DNA of 64,000 nt from Atrichornis clamosus (taxonomy: Eukaryota > Chordata > Aves > Passeriformes > Menuridae): contig WBMZ01011559.1 of assembly GCA_013400975.1 (NCBI GenBank), positions 81,201 through 145,200 of the forward strand. Direction: 5' to 3'. A program made the translations under genes and the position numbers. Shown in pieces: positions 39,101 to 52,475 of the stretch (positions are counted from its first letter, which is position 1; the number at the start of each line of letters is the position of its first letter). The notes below the pieces were generated by a model. It was not told the DNA's origin, did no database searches, and saw only the letters and a list, made by a program, of their open reading frames with translations.

Positions 39101-42100
39101 GCTGGCTTAATTAAAGACAGCATGGTACAAATGTGTAAGTCCCTGAGATAGAACTCTGCAGTTCTGATGCTGACGTGTGTACTTTTTGCTCTGTCCAGTT
39201 TATTTTTCCTATATGAATTCTCATTCCTTGCAGTAGAAAGACAAGAGCCACAAGAGAATTTGACTTTTTCTCTCACTAGCTCACAGGGCTTCATAATTGA
39301 CTGTAGTTGCAGTAATGTGTTTTATTTGTGAGAAAGCTAAAGATATTACTTTTTGAATTTTATATTCTACAAACATACTTTATAATTTCATTATATCATT
39401 AAGTGCTAAATAGTATTCTCACAATGTTCCCAGACTGAGGAAAATCAGAAATAATAAGCTCTCTGTTCTTGGTAAGTGTTGAAACAGAAAAAACAGATTA
39501 TTAGAGATGGCGCTGAATTATCATCAGTTACTTAAGTCATTCCACAATATTCTCATGGTTAAGGTAAATATCTAAATTCTAATGATTCTATGTTTCACTA
39601 AGGAAAAAGCTATAAAACAATTAATTGTCCAGATTTTACTTTCACTCAGTATATTGCATGTCTATCTCACATGACATTTATAAACAAGCTTTTTTTTCCA
39701 TTCAAATTTCCATGTTGTTTACTATCACATTTGTTGTAGGCAGTGTCTGGCAGTGGATTCCATTTTTTTATCAGAATCCTCTTATAGTGGGGCTATTAAC
39801 ACCTCACTTAAGGCTCTCTGCTGTAAGGTGCAGGGAGAAGACAGTTGTGAAGAAATGTAGGACCATTATAGAACAGTTGTTTTATCTTTGATACACAAAA
39901 TTTCTAACAAGTTATCAGCATACAAATGGCAGGATGATTCCATGGGAAAAAAAATCAGGTGAATTTTAGGAAAGCGTTTCAGTTTAACCTGAGTCAGTAG
40001 TAGAAGTTAGCCAACAGGGTAATCCTCTGTGCTGATCGGTATTGTAAGTACACTTGTTAAGTACACCTCCCAATTCTCTGTAAGTATTAAAAAGAAGGCA
40101 TTGAAGGACTCTCTAAATAGCCTTGCTATGTGTTGTTCTAGTGCCAGAATGAAAAGTGAGTTAATGCCAGAAAGCTACTGACGCAAAATTGTGAAAGACA
40201 GAATTCAGTCACTTGTGTTTAGGCTATCTAGTTGCTTTCCATAAATTTGTCAAACTGAAACTCAGATTGTTTGAAACATTGGATTTAAGATGTGCTTTTG
40301 AATATGAGTGTGGGGACTTAAACAAAATACAGTCACATATGTGTTTTGCTTGGTAGGTGTACAATCTGCAAGAAATGCTATGGGGCATAAAGTACAGTTC
40401 ATCAAAAGTAGCTAAAGGACAAAGAAAAGGGTTTTGGTTTGGTTTTGTTTTTAAAGTAAGCTAAAGATACAAGTGGATGAGCTTCCCAGGCTTTGATGTA
40501 GCTGGCTTTTTATATGAGGTTTGTTCTGCCAGTTCTGACCAGGATAGAACATGCATGTCAAACTCTTTTTTAAACAAGCCTCTCTGATTTCTTTCAGAGA
40601 ACTAGCCTTACTAAAGCAAGGCAAGGTTAACCCTTATTTAAGAAAAATATAATGTTATGTAACTTGAGAGAAAGAAAGAGATTGTAGCTCACTAAATTAA
40701 TGCTTCTAACAACAGACTTCAATTTAAGACATTATGATGCCATTTTTTACAGAATGAGATAAAGACAATTCAGAATAAATAACAAACTTTCAAGTCAGTA
40801 GAACAAATGGTAATTTCACAAAACATCCTTTAGTTTTCCTGAAAAGATGTTGAAAATAATCATTCAGTAATGAATGAGATTTTATAGCTGAAGAAAAACC
40901 TAATTTGCTGATAAAATGTGAGGTACAAAATTGTGTTTCTTTATATTCTTTTACTACAACCATACAATTGATACTAATATCAGTAATGACATAAAAAGTA
41001 AAACTTAGAAAATATTTACCTCTCTGTAATAAATCTTGATATAGTATGTCCTTTATGACAAACAAAAATCAGGACAAAAGAACAGCTTTGAAAGATTAAA
41101 TCTAATTCTTCTAAAAAGGCATGCACATGGTAAGAACCCCCCTCTGAAGCTACATCTAAATCCCATTTTATACTCAAACAGTGAAAGAGCAAGCACTGGA
41201 TTGCCAAGCCTGATCAGGCAATATTTGGACTGAAACATTTAGAATCAGTGCTGTGGATAATGATATACTGTAAAGCTTTCAGGTAGAGGTTAATATGTAA
41301 TAACAGATGAAAACTAGTATGGTTTTAGTGAAAACATTGTGAAATCAATGACTGGGGATTTGGACAACATAAATGTAACTTATTTAGGGAAATATTAAGG
41401 ATAGGAAATAGCTGTTTATACTCAATTTGTTGCATACCATTTGTATATTTCATGTTTACTCACCCATGGAATGTTTCAGAAAAAACACTGGGAAACTGCA
41501 CTAACTTTTTGCTAACAGAAAATGCAGTACAGCGTTATTTAAGGACAGAATAACATTTTTAAGAGTCCAGATTTCAGACGGTAACTCTATCAACTTTGGA
41601 TATTGGCTGTTGTTTGTTGACCTTGCTGAAAATATGCATAAATTCTGGGAGTTCTCTGTAGTCATTTGCTCTTATTTGTGTGGGAATCCACATGCTTTTA
41701 AACATTGTAACCAGTTCTAGTTATTGCTTTATACCATCTAGTAGCCTCCATAAATCTATTTCTAGATATGGTCAAAGGATTTCTCATAAGCTGTCAGAAA
41801 GCAGTTGGTTTTCAGCCCAAGTATTTTACAGCTTTGATTTGTGGTTGGAAGAAAGGTTATTCACTTAAACATCAGAAAAAGTGAATGAGAGAGAAATATT
41901 CTCTCTAAAATGAGAAAGAAATATTATAAACATAAAACATTGGGTATTCTATGTCTGATATAAATGCCAAAACAATTTTGAGAAGACAAAGGTATTTTTG
42001 TAAGTTTTGTTTTAGTAATCAGTGTCAAACTTTGCAAATATCAAAACCATAAACTTCCAGACCCCATTTTAATTTGCAGTGACTTGACTCTGATTTTCTT

Positions 42101-42593
42101 TGGCTTTACTGGAACATCTACTTAATACCCTATGGGTATGTAGGTTCTTGGAAACAGATTTTAAAACCCAGTAATATTGTAGCTTATTTTAGCCAGAAAT
42201 TCAGATGGATTTTGTTCTTGTTTGATACCAGTAAATAATTTTCCTTTGGTTTTTTTTCTTTCGGGAAGGTATAGACTTCTACGAGACCCTTTGAAATGAG
42301 CTATATATATTAGTATGAATGTAAGGAGAAGGGGTTTTTCAGATACTAATAATTTCTTCTCTTCTGCACGTTTGCAAACCATAGTAAGTTTCTGTAAGTT
42401 CCCAAAAGATACTTTAGTCTTATGCTGTTGGAAGTAGAATCCAGCTATAGTCCTTTACCTGTCCTCACAGCAATGATGTTCCACATATCTTGTAGAATGT
42501 GGAAATAATAGGGTTATTACATCCTTCCTCCTGGGAACAAAATTTATCTGAAGTGTAATTTGATTGGTTCTATGGTTATGATATTGGGTAATA

Positions 42594-42617
42594 GTGTATG
42601 TGTGTGTGTGTGTGTAT
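42594..42617. repeat. (TG)n microsatellite
   Basis: About ten TG units with one TA interruption. Ordinary dinucleotide repeat. Confidence 0.85.
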
Positions 42618-43079
42618 GGATTACTATGATAATCCTTTTTAAAGATTACTTAAAAATATTTTCCAGTACTCAAAAGGAAATCTCAACCTTGCCAATTTAG
42701 AAACTGTGTATGATAGTCGTTGCACTAGACATATGATATGCTAAATGTGAGTTCACTTTTAATTTTGTGGTGCTTACCTGGAAAATACTTTTGCTGTCAT
42801 TTTGGTTTGTTAAGGTTTTCTTGGTCGTTGTTCTTGTTTTTTCCTTATTTGACAGTTGTGCTGAATATGCATTCCTCGAGCTGGTTCCATGTTTATTGAT
42901 GGAATAGATATAGCATATTGCTACTCCAAGAGTGTTAGGATATTGTGTGCTTCTAATTCTTCACAGATCCAAACCTGCTAACATTTGACCTTTCTTTCTT
43001 GGCTTTGATTTCCAAGAACTGTGTCTACAATTACTTCCTCTGCACCATTATCCTTCAGGAGTAAATCTGAAGAACCCAC

Positions 43080-43690
43080 TATCTCTCCGATGGAGTAGAT
43101 GCTGCAGGGAGTCTGGTGCAGCTCAGCACCAGCACGCCGCGACCTTCCCGGATAGAGAGTGTCCCGCAGGGAACAGCTCTTCCAGGGGTGCTGGCAGATC
43201 TCCCTGGGCGACAGGCGGTTCCAGCAAGGGTAGCAACTTCTCTGCTACAAGGGATTTCAGCTCTTGGTGATTTCAGCTCTTTGTGAAATCTCCCAAGGCA
43301 AACACGGGCACAGAGAGACAGGAGCCTCGCACGGCAGTTCCGCAGAGGTCGCCTTTATTGTCCAAGCACCCTGTGAAGCGGAGGCCAGAAGCCACGCTCC
43401 TGCTTTCAGGGGCAGAAGCCGGGCCTTCAATGGGAAAGGTAGGGGGTGGGGTAGAAACCAGTTGGCCAACAGGGTACAGGGTATTACCATGAAGAAACAA
43501 GGCGTGTTGGGATCTCGTCCTGACCCAGAGGGAGGTTGCTTATCTCTGACTTCTCCAGGAGTGTGCAAGAGGCTCCTGCTTTGAGGGCTCCCAGCCCTCC
43601 ACAGATAGACATAGTGTCAGTTTGGCTATACGGCTGATGGATCAGGAGACCTACTAAGCTAAGGCCCAGCCAGCCTTGTTTCATTGAACT
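43080..43690 (-). mobile_element. Putative LTR (solo), GC-rich, antisense
   Basis: A block of about 0.6 kb is clearly richer in G+C and CpG than the surrounding intron and ends abruptly on both sides. On the minus strand it has an AATAAA signal (43359-43354) in GC-rich sequence, followed by a region resembling R-U5 of an avian retroviral LTR. There is also a direct duplication of GATTTCAGCTCTT (43254 and 43269). I could not find matching target duplications or sure TG...CA ends, so the borders and the LTR assignment are tentative. Alternatives are another repeat family or a CpG-rich regulatory element. The overlapping open frames on both strands show no domain. Confidence 0.45.
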
Positions 43691-44778
43691 ATCAAAAATG
43701 GCTATATTTTTCCTCCTTTGCTCCAGTAAAGGAAAACCCTGGTTCCAGATTGAGAGACTGTTACTAGATTAACTGCATGTGTTGGTTTCATCCTGTATGT
43801 AAGAGGAACTTAAGCATTGCTGAGAAGTCTGATGCTTCTTTTGACGTTTTGCATGAGGTTTTCAAAGCTCACTTCACTTGATCAATTAAGCACTGTCATT
43901 TGTTTATCTTCAGTATGCCTTGAGTATGAGTCTCACTGATGAGGCTCATTTCACACAGTCGTTTAGAGGTCAGTCTTCACACAGAGTTCATACAATCTGT
44001 AAGAAGTCAAGTTTTAGACATCTAATCTAAGCTTACTGGAACTGGAGTCAACTTTATATATTATGTAAGTCAACTTATATATGTATATAAGCATTATTTA
44101 TGACAAAATAAGGCTGCTAAAGCAGCACAGAAAATGTAAAACTGCACTTACAATTTCTGCAGTTAACCTACATTATGTTGAGTTTCTTGGCAGTGCATAG
44201 TTGCAAGGTCATGTTTACATGTGACTATTCTTAAACAAAAATGATCTATAGCTCTAAATGCAAGCTACATTTGATACACTCTTGTTTTACCAAAATGACA
44301 GAAGATGTTTCAGGTAGAGTAAAGCTGGTTTAGAACTGGTTTGTTCAGCTCAGTCAGAGACAGCCTGCCAAAACAAGGCAGGTAATTCCAAATCACTATA
44401 AACATGCTGTGGGAAGGAGGAAAGACAGTAGTTGTTTCTAGACCAATTAATTATACACTGTCAGTTACTATTTTTAGTGGGTGGTTGTAATAATCAAATG
44501 ACCCACAAATATTCCATGGAAACCGTAGAAAAGTATTCTGTTTAAAGAATGTTTTTACTGTACACTGTACAACTTTGATCTTTCATGGAACTTTTACTAC
44601 TAGGAATCATTTCAGAACAAGTCATAGTCAGAGAAAGTGAAGGAGGTGTTTTAAACTAGCAGTAGCAAACCTAGTTTTCTTAGATGGATGGGAGTCTGAA
44701 TTATTTCCAGTCTTCTGTAGCTTGTATTGCTTCTTTTTCATAGTTTTTTAAAATAAATTCTATTACTGAGAAATGAGG

Positions 44779-44989
44779 GTAAGTCAGAACAGGGTGATGG
44801 CAGCTTTGACTCATATTTGTTAAAAGTGCATATATGAGATTACAGCCTAAACTAATCCTCTGACATCTTTCTGTACTGGTACATCGAAAGTAGGCCAAAG
44901 CAGAAGAGGCCTCCTGGAATGCATATCACTAATATTATGCACTTTTAACAAATATGAGTCAAAGCTGCCATCACCCTGTTCTGACTTAC
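44779..44989. repeat. Foldback: 54-bp inverted repeat arms, 103-bp spacer
   Basis: 44779-44832 is the exact reverse complement of 44936-44989 (54 of 54 by eye), and pairing extends about four more bases outward with one bulged G. The spacer is 103 bp. A transcript across it would form a long hairpin. It shows no transposon terminal motif I recognise and no open frame. Confidence 0.85.
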
Positions 44990-47900
44990 CTCAGCCAGGC
45001 TAGTTCCATGGATCTTTTTCCCTAGGATCAGAAAAAGAATCAGCCCAGGATGCCATGCCAGGTGAAAAGCAGTAAGCACAGCAGATGGCTACATAAATGC
45101 TTGTGGTGGCACTAGGGTGGAGGCAGAGAGCAGTGGGTTCTGAATGGCAATAATGGCAACTTTAAACATCTCTGTGTAAAGCTGTGACTCCAGAACTCCT
45201 GCCATTCCTGTAAAGATGGTCTCCTGCTCAGTAATTCTACTGGAAGAAATATTCTGTTGTTCTTGGCTTTTTCTGTTTTGTTGTTTTTATTTTTTGTTTC
45301 ATGTGCAGTATAAATGGGTTTTAGTTTAACAGTAAGGACTTCTGGCCCAGGATTTTTATCCATGAGTTCATCTGCTCCTTATGTTGCTGATTTTTGGTTT
45401 TCATTGTGGATTTACAGTCCCTTGAGGTTTGATAACTGAAAAGAAAAAGCTGCAGTAAGAAGTATCCTAGAAAAGTAGACTCCAAAGAAACACCTGCAAT
45501 TGATTTATACTCTGTTAGTGAGTTTTACCCTAGGCTTCAGAAAAGTATGAGAGAATGCCTGCTCATTTGGAAAGGAGAGTTGTAGAAACTTCCACAGGGA
45601 CAAAGCAGTGTAACAGCACTGTTCCTTTCCACTTATTTTGCTATCCTTTTTCCTTTTTCTACCCATTCCCTGTCTTGTCCCTCTCCCCTCAGTTCTTGTC
45701 TCTTTAAACATAGTAGCCTCTCCCCAAATTCCTTCCATTTTTCCACTGTTTACTCAAAGCCAGACAAGCACCCTAACTATGAAAATTAGCAAGTACAGGT
45801 CCTCTTCAGGGTAAGCTTATCTTTCCTTCTGTTGTACAGTGATAGTGCTGCTGGGAATCTTGCATCTTGTACTTTTAATACTAGTTATTTGTTTCCAAAT
45901 TTCTGCAATGCAACCATGAATTTTGCTTCATGGGTCAACTAGTAATTGATTTGAGAGAGAAGAATAAAAATAAATTGTGTGTCTCTGAGGTTACAGAAAT
46001 AAATCATTATTTAATAGAAATATTATTTATGTTACATGACAGTCAAATTGCACAAACAATTGTATTATCAGAGGGGTGGGAAATTGTAGCAATGATGCCT
46101 CGAGGGATGATGAAGGGACTGAATAAGAGGGAAAAATTCAAATTCCTAAAATTACTGATCGAAAATGTTTCTGTTCCACTTACTTAATGTTTCCATTCTT
46201 TGTCCCCAGACACATGTTGGTCTCCACCAGGTTGTGCCAAGACCAATTGTGTGTGTCTGAGACACCAAAACCTCTTTCCAATGTAATGAAAACATTTATA
46301 TTCTATGAACATCATAATAATTCATATAGAGTTATGATGACTTTGGAGACATAGAGACACTTCACAAAATTACGTAAGGCATCAGACTGTAAGGCAAAAA
46401 TTGCATCTAACAGTAGAAACTGAGGTAAAATAGTTAAAGTAGTAAAAAAATATGACAAATGTTATTTCCCCACAAGTAGGTAATTTGTATTTTATACTTA
46501 TAATTTACTCCTGGTGTTACAGTTCTTTTTCTACAACTTATATTTGCAGTTGAGTTTTTTCTCAGAATTAGAGAAAAGTAAACTAGTTCAGATAAAATAA
46601 GAACACAGTCATGCCAGCTCTTATCTGAAACCTGGTACACGTGCAAAAGTTTTTGGAGCTTTTTTTTGATAGCTGTCAAAATTCCATGATCAAAGGATTT
46701 TTTGGTTTTAATATCAGACACCAGTATGCAATATTCTGAGCCTTTGAGGCCAGTGTCGAAAATGGGTTTGTATCTGTGTTTTTCTGTTCATAGCTCTGTT
46801 TTTGGGGAAAAAAAGGCAACAAATTTTAAAAAGCCTTAAATGAACAATTGCATGCAGTGTTTATATTAGCACTTAGTCTAAACATCCATAAAAAATGGTT
46901 GTAGGGTATCTGTGTTTGGATATTTGTGGGTGGCTGCACCGTGGACCCATGTGCATTGATACGAACTGTATACTGCAGCTGGTTTTTCTCATTTTAAAGA
47001 TATGACTCTAAAACTGTTTGTACAAAGTGAAAAAAGTACCGCACTAAATATGCTGCTACAATGGCTTCCTTTTGCTGAAGTGGCAATGTGAAAAAGGATT
47101 TTCCTGGGCAGATTAAAAATGCTGGGTGCTCCAGACAGAACAATTGAGCATTTCAGAATGAATTATACTAACTTGCTGAACCAGACTCTTCTCCCTGTGG
47201 GCATGTATTTGTTTGCATATATTTATCAGTCTGCTTGGATACAGAATGAGTAACACTCATGCATTGCCTTTTAGAGAAGAATGTGAATGGAACTTTTTTT
47301 ATTGTATTAGGGGGAAAAAAACATCCTAGGGAAGATTGTAGCTACTTACTATAAACTAGAAAGAGGTTCTAAAGGCGCTTCTTCCCACTGATTCTCACAC
47401 AGTGTGAGTTGTTAGTTCATCTTTCCTGTCGATAATTCCAAGTTCCGGTTTAACAGTGAAGCATACTATAACTCCCTGTTTCCTAGTTTATGCTCCCTAC
47501 GGGAGGTAATTCAGGAAGCCCATACTTGCTTGTAGTTTCTTGACTGTCAGGCTATTTTACTACTTTTTTTTCCACTCATGACCACACATGAAGCACTTTA
47601 GACTTAATCTGATTGCTAGGCCTTCAGCAACAACTTCAAATGCCTCCAGGATTAAAAGTTCTCAAAATAATGGGTCACTTACTACATTTAATATTTTAAT
47701 ATCCAACTTCTCATGAAAGAACTTCCCGATTTGTTAAAAAGTTAAGACCTCATGGCCTCAAAATCAGGTTCGGTCTGATATTAACTGTGGTACTTCACAG
47801 AGTACAGGTCTAGCTAGAAAGCACACAGAGCAATTACAGCTACTGACAAACTGCTGGAATTCTTTTCCTTTGTGACAAGCTCTCTGTCCAGCAAAAACTG

Positions 47901-50900
47901 TTCTAGCATTTGGCATAAAGCAAATGCTTACGATTCACTGTGTAAGAGGTTGCTTACAAACAGGTGTACAGGTTGTTCACACTGCTCAAACAGGTACTGC
48001 TGTTCACACAAAGAAAGCTGTATCAGAGTCTGGTCACACATCCTCAATGTGGTTAGTAAGGGGGTGAGCTCTTACAGCGGTTGTTTCGATTACTGGTCTG
48101 CAGGGCTCAAGAGCACTTCAGTGTCCAGGTGCCCTATCAATCCATCAAAGAAAACTGATTTTCTTGGTTTTCTTCTTCTTTTTGTGTCCTTGCAAATCAA
48201 CACTCTTGGTCATTTGCTAATTTCTAGCAAATAGCTTCCACTGTTAGAACTCCAGACTGAAAACCGAAATACCAATACAAATAACTTTAGCATAGCTTAT
48301 ACATCTCCTTCATGTCAAAAGCCAAAAATATTGCTGAAAATAATGAATGTATTATCCACATTTTCCATAATGAAGAAAGTGTCATGCTGCATGCTCTTTT
48401 AAGAGTATACTCAGGATTTAGGAATATACCCTCTTCACTTAAAGCTCTCCTTCTATTATTTGAAAAATGTGTTCGGTAACTAGAATGACTTCCATTGTTT
48501 TTGCTTTTTTATTCTTATTTTCTAATAAATGCGACATAACTTACACATTCAAAGTTAAGTTGGTGCCTATCTTGATTTATTGTGGATGTCTGCTTATATC
48601 TTCAATGCATAAAGATTTAAAGCAAGGCTATCTGTTTTCTATGGCTCTCAAAATATTTTGGCAGGAATTTGAAAGTCTTGGGGAGGATCTGATCAATCTC
48701 TTTTCAATGAAAGCAGTAATAGAATCATAGTCATTCACTTTCACCCAATATCTAGTAGAATATAAAAACTGGTAGAAGTTTTAATGAGGAACAATACCAA
48801 AATACTGATGGGTGAAATTGGGTAAATAGGAAACTAGAGAATAACACAATTTTTAACGACATCCACATTTTGATTTATTAACACCTTACACAGAAGCTGT
48901 AAATTTTTATTACAAATGGCAGGTGTAACCATAACATGCTATGATGATTTTCTGCTCTGTGCTTTGGCTGTTCATTTTCTGGGCCACAACAGTTACACTG
49001 GATTTATTTTCATGTCCTTCCCATCTACTTTTTACCCAAACTTGTTCTCTATCCTAGGGATCAAAAAATGGTTCAGACTGAAAATTATGAGTTCAGGCCC
49101 ATTTTCAGCCTTATATAATAATTACTAAGTCTCCTTCAGTTCTTTTTCATTATTAAAAAAACCCCAAAACCAGCAAACATTTTGGAACGATGTACCTTAA
49201 CTATGAGGTGGGAGGAGAGCAGAGCTTCAGCTGACATCAGACAGACAAACCAAAGAGTTGAAGCTCCCAAAGGAAGAATCTAAACAGACAACTGTTTGAC
49301 AGTGTCCTGCAGAATATCAAGACCAACATCACATCAGTCTCTGTTCTGGACCAAGTATGAAGCAATATTCCTGAAATTTATTTGTGGTCAGAGTTACTCT
49401 CATGCACTGGCCCAGCATCACAATTTAGTCTTATTATATCCTGAAGGGTTAGTTGCCAAGTAGTTGGAAAGGCTTAGGGAAGTTCTTGAAATCCTTTCAA
49501 GATAGCTTCCCTTCCCCCGCTTCCCTTGCAGTGAGACGTAACCTGTCTCATGGAAGTTTAGCCAGACAGACTGCCTCACAGATCTCTTGGTCCAGTGACT
49601 TGATGCTAAAGTAACTGTGGTTTAGATTTAAGGCCTTTGCACACAAATGAATTTAGTTACATGACTGAGTAATATTTTTCTGAGTTGAGATGAACACTTT
49701 CAGACACAACCGTATATTTTAATTCATTAGTCTGTTCAGTAAGGACGAATTATAGACACCAGACACTCAATAGTGACTCTTTATAGTTGGAACCTGCAGT
49801 TGCCTCATGCAGTTGACATTGCCAGACCTTTCAACAGAACAGAGCTGGTGATGCTGGGTGGGTATCATGGCAAGCATGCACTTGTGAGGTTTCTCTCTGC
49901 CAGTATAGTTAGCAGTGCATTCCCAAGGTGAATGTCACCGTCAGTGAGGAAAATTTGCTTGAGTAGGTAGAGTAGTGCAAATTACCTCTCCCTTCAGCAA
50001 CAGAAATGCAGAAACCAAGCTATTTTGCCAGGTAGGAATCTACTTCTGCTCCTTGGATTGGTAGTTGCAGGATTAAAGAGGGAATGGGGCTTTTGTGCTG
50101 CCCACATTTCTAATACCCCACAGATGTCTTGTAGAAACAACAGAAGTAGTATTTGTTGATATCATGGCCCTTTTTTTTGTCCATACAAAGAAGAATTTGA
50201 AAGGTTTCCTATTGTTAAAGAATGGCACTCACCTATATTAATTCATGTGAGAAGCAGTTTATAGAAAACAGTATTGCTTAAATTCATATATATGTTCAAA
50301 TACTGTTCATATCTGTCTCCCAAGTGTTATATGTGTGCTGTTGTAATCTTGATGTGCTATGTTGCTTTCACAAGTTCTTCTAAATTCTCACCAATACCTA
50401 CATTCATGTAAGCATTAAATAAGATCATCTACTTCTCCAGTTTTGATTCGGGTAATTCAACATGTGATTAGTAACCTCTCATGCTTATTTAGTAAATCAT
50501 TCTACACCATTTCAGGTGGGACTGCAAGATCTAATTGGAGAAAGTGTACCATTGCTGTGAAACTGCATCTTTAGTGTGGAAGGTGGCTTCAGTACATCTT
50601 TAACAAAAATCTTTTAAATGTCACTCTTGATGCAGAGTATTTTAGAAAATGGGTTGTTGAAATATAAAATTGTAAAAGATATGACTGACTGTCCTGTGCA
50701 GTGGTACATAAGGAAACTTGCTTGAAGAATGTCTCACTGGCAATACTTTATGGTAACATTTATTGTGTTGATTCTGACATGACTCCCTGCAGAATAAAAA
50801 TCTTGACATTGATGAATGTCTTGAAAAGTTTCCAGGAATTCTTTAAAACTGCAAAATACCTGAAAATTTAACCAGAATATCTATTAGAAGTAAAGCAAGG

Positions 50901-52135
50901 GAGAAAGAAACAACTTAGAATTTCCCCTTTTATTTTGTGCAGTTGTTTTCTGTCCAATTCACAGATTTTGTCATGGACATGTTATATTATCATGTGAAGG
51001 ATTTAGTGATCTTCATTAGCAAGTCTGTTTGGACTGATGTGAAAGGTAACATTATTAAACCGATCAGAAATATTATGCCAGACATTCAGAGTAAAACAGT
51101 CTGTTTTCTGCAGTATGACTGTGTCTAACACCATTTCTTAAAGTTGTTTGTTTTGTAAAGCACTTTCATACTTGGAGAAAATTTTTCAGTTACACCATCA
51201 TTATAGATCCACAGAATTCTTTCTTTGCATTTCCAGCTGCTCTATAATAAATTCCATCTGCGTTTTAGTTCTATTTGTATTGATTCTTCAGCTATGTTAG
51301 CTTGTATCTGTCCTCTGCCTTATTGACCCTAAAGTCAACCAAAGTGGTGGGCATACAGCCAATTTCAGATGGCATTTGGTTAGTTTACTCCCTTTTAAAG
51401 TAGTTTAGGATATGTAACTCAAATATTTCTCTTTTTTTGACAAGACTGTTAAACTTTCACAATTTCACCCCCTTTACTCTGAATTTTCTCCTCAGTATTT
51501 TCCAGTTCTAGAGAAAGGGATTAGAAATCTACCTCACCTCTAGCTATTTTCTTTGTAATTTTCTTTCCGAAATTCTAGGGTTTCTCATTGAGCTGTGGGG
51601 GTTTTTTTCCTAATCCTGGGTCTATGTATAATTTTGCTTTGTACTGCTTTGCATTTGTCTTTTAAGACATAGTTATATAACCCCAGCACACATCCTAAAC
51701 TCAAAACTTTAAAGGGAATTAGGGTTTTCAAGGAATGCAAGATCAGGCATTTGGAAAATGGTCTGGTGGAATTGCTTTTTTCCCCTGTACAATGAGTATT
51801 TGTCTTAAACAACTTCCATGACTCTTGGAAACTTATTTCACTTCTTCTTAGGTAACATATGTTCCATTAGCATTTTTTGGTTTGAAGCCAACTGATTCCT
51901 ATAGGCTTTACTGAAGTGTGGGTTGGGGGTTTTGCCTTCTGTTTGGGTTTGTTGGGGTTTTTTTTCCTTTTACCAGTTCTCTGAAATGATTCATCTTCTA
52001 TGTAGTGACTCCTGGGTTTTGGTGGCTTTTAGTTTCCCAGACCAGTGACCAGAATTGCAGCTCCTTGTTTAAAAAGCCCAGACCTTTACTTATATTGCAG
52101 AATATACAGAATGCTGTCCAGGCAATATCTGATTA

Positions 52136-52141
52136 AAGTAT
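52136..52141. repeat. Target-site duplication (left), AAGTAT
   Basis: AAGTAT directly before the LTR terminus TGTCGC; repeated exactly at 52470-52475. Confidence 0.88.
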
Positions 52142-52469
52142 TGTCGCTAGCGAGCCCGGACACCAACGACACGGACGGCCTTATGTAGATGCAAACCGAC
52201 CTCTTTATTATATTTACAACGGTGCCTATATACCTTAGCACGCTGGACTAACATAAGGTCATTGGTTCACTGACCAGCCACCCCCCAGAAGGGATTGGCT
52301 GGACCCAGCAACTCTTACCTCATGTTTTCTTCTTTGGTCTCATAACAAGACCATAGTTTACAATACTTTTAGATTGTTTTCCTGCAGCGTCCTTGAGAAA
52401 GCCTTGCTTTCTCACAGACACTTGTCAGGAAACTGAAATCCCTTTGCACCCAGGCCTGTAACAGCCACA
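52142..52469 (-). mobile_element. Solo LTR, class II (ERVK/alpharetrovirus-like), antisense
   Basis: The 328-bp element reads TGTGGCTG...GCGACA on the minus strand and is flanked by a perfect 6-bp duplication (AAGTAT), the size typical of avian class II retroviruses. On the minus strand a TATATA box (52232-52227) is followed within about 20 bp by AATAAA (52209-52204), the compact U3-R layout of alpharetrovirus-like LTRs. No internal viral genes flank it, so it is a solo LTR left by recombination between two LTRs. The perfect duplication and intact signals suggest a fairly young insertion. Confidence 0.88.
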
Positions 52470-52475
52470 AAGTAT
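52470..52475. repeat. Target-site duplication (right), AAGTAT
   Basis: Exact copy of 52136-52141, directly after the LTR terminus ending GCCACA. Confidence 0.88.

Noticed and set aside
43257..43584. Overlapping frames of about 100 codons on both strands
   Set aside because: Both fall in the GC-rich LTR-like block, where stop codons are rare; no similarity or splice context.
44366..44384. Small hairpin CCTGCC...GGCAGG
   Set aside because: A 6-bp stem with a 7-nt loop is common by chance and has no supporting context.
47872..48234. 120-codon frame on + rich in Ser and Cys
   Set aside because: No recognisable family, no splice sites in phase with palladin, and no promoter or poly(A) context.
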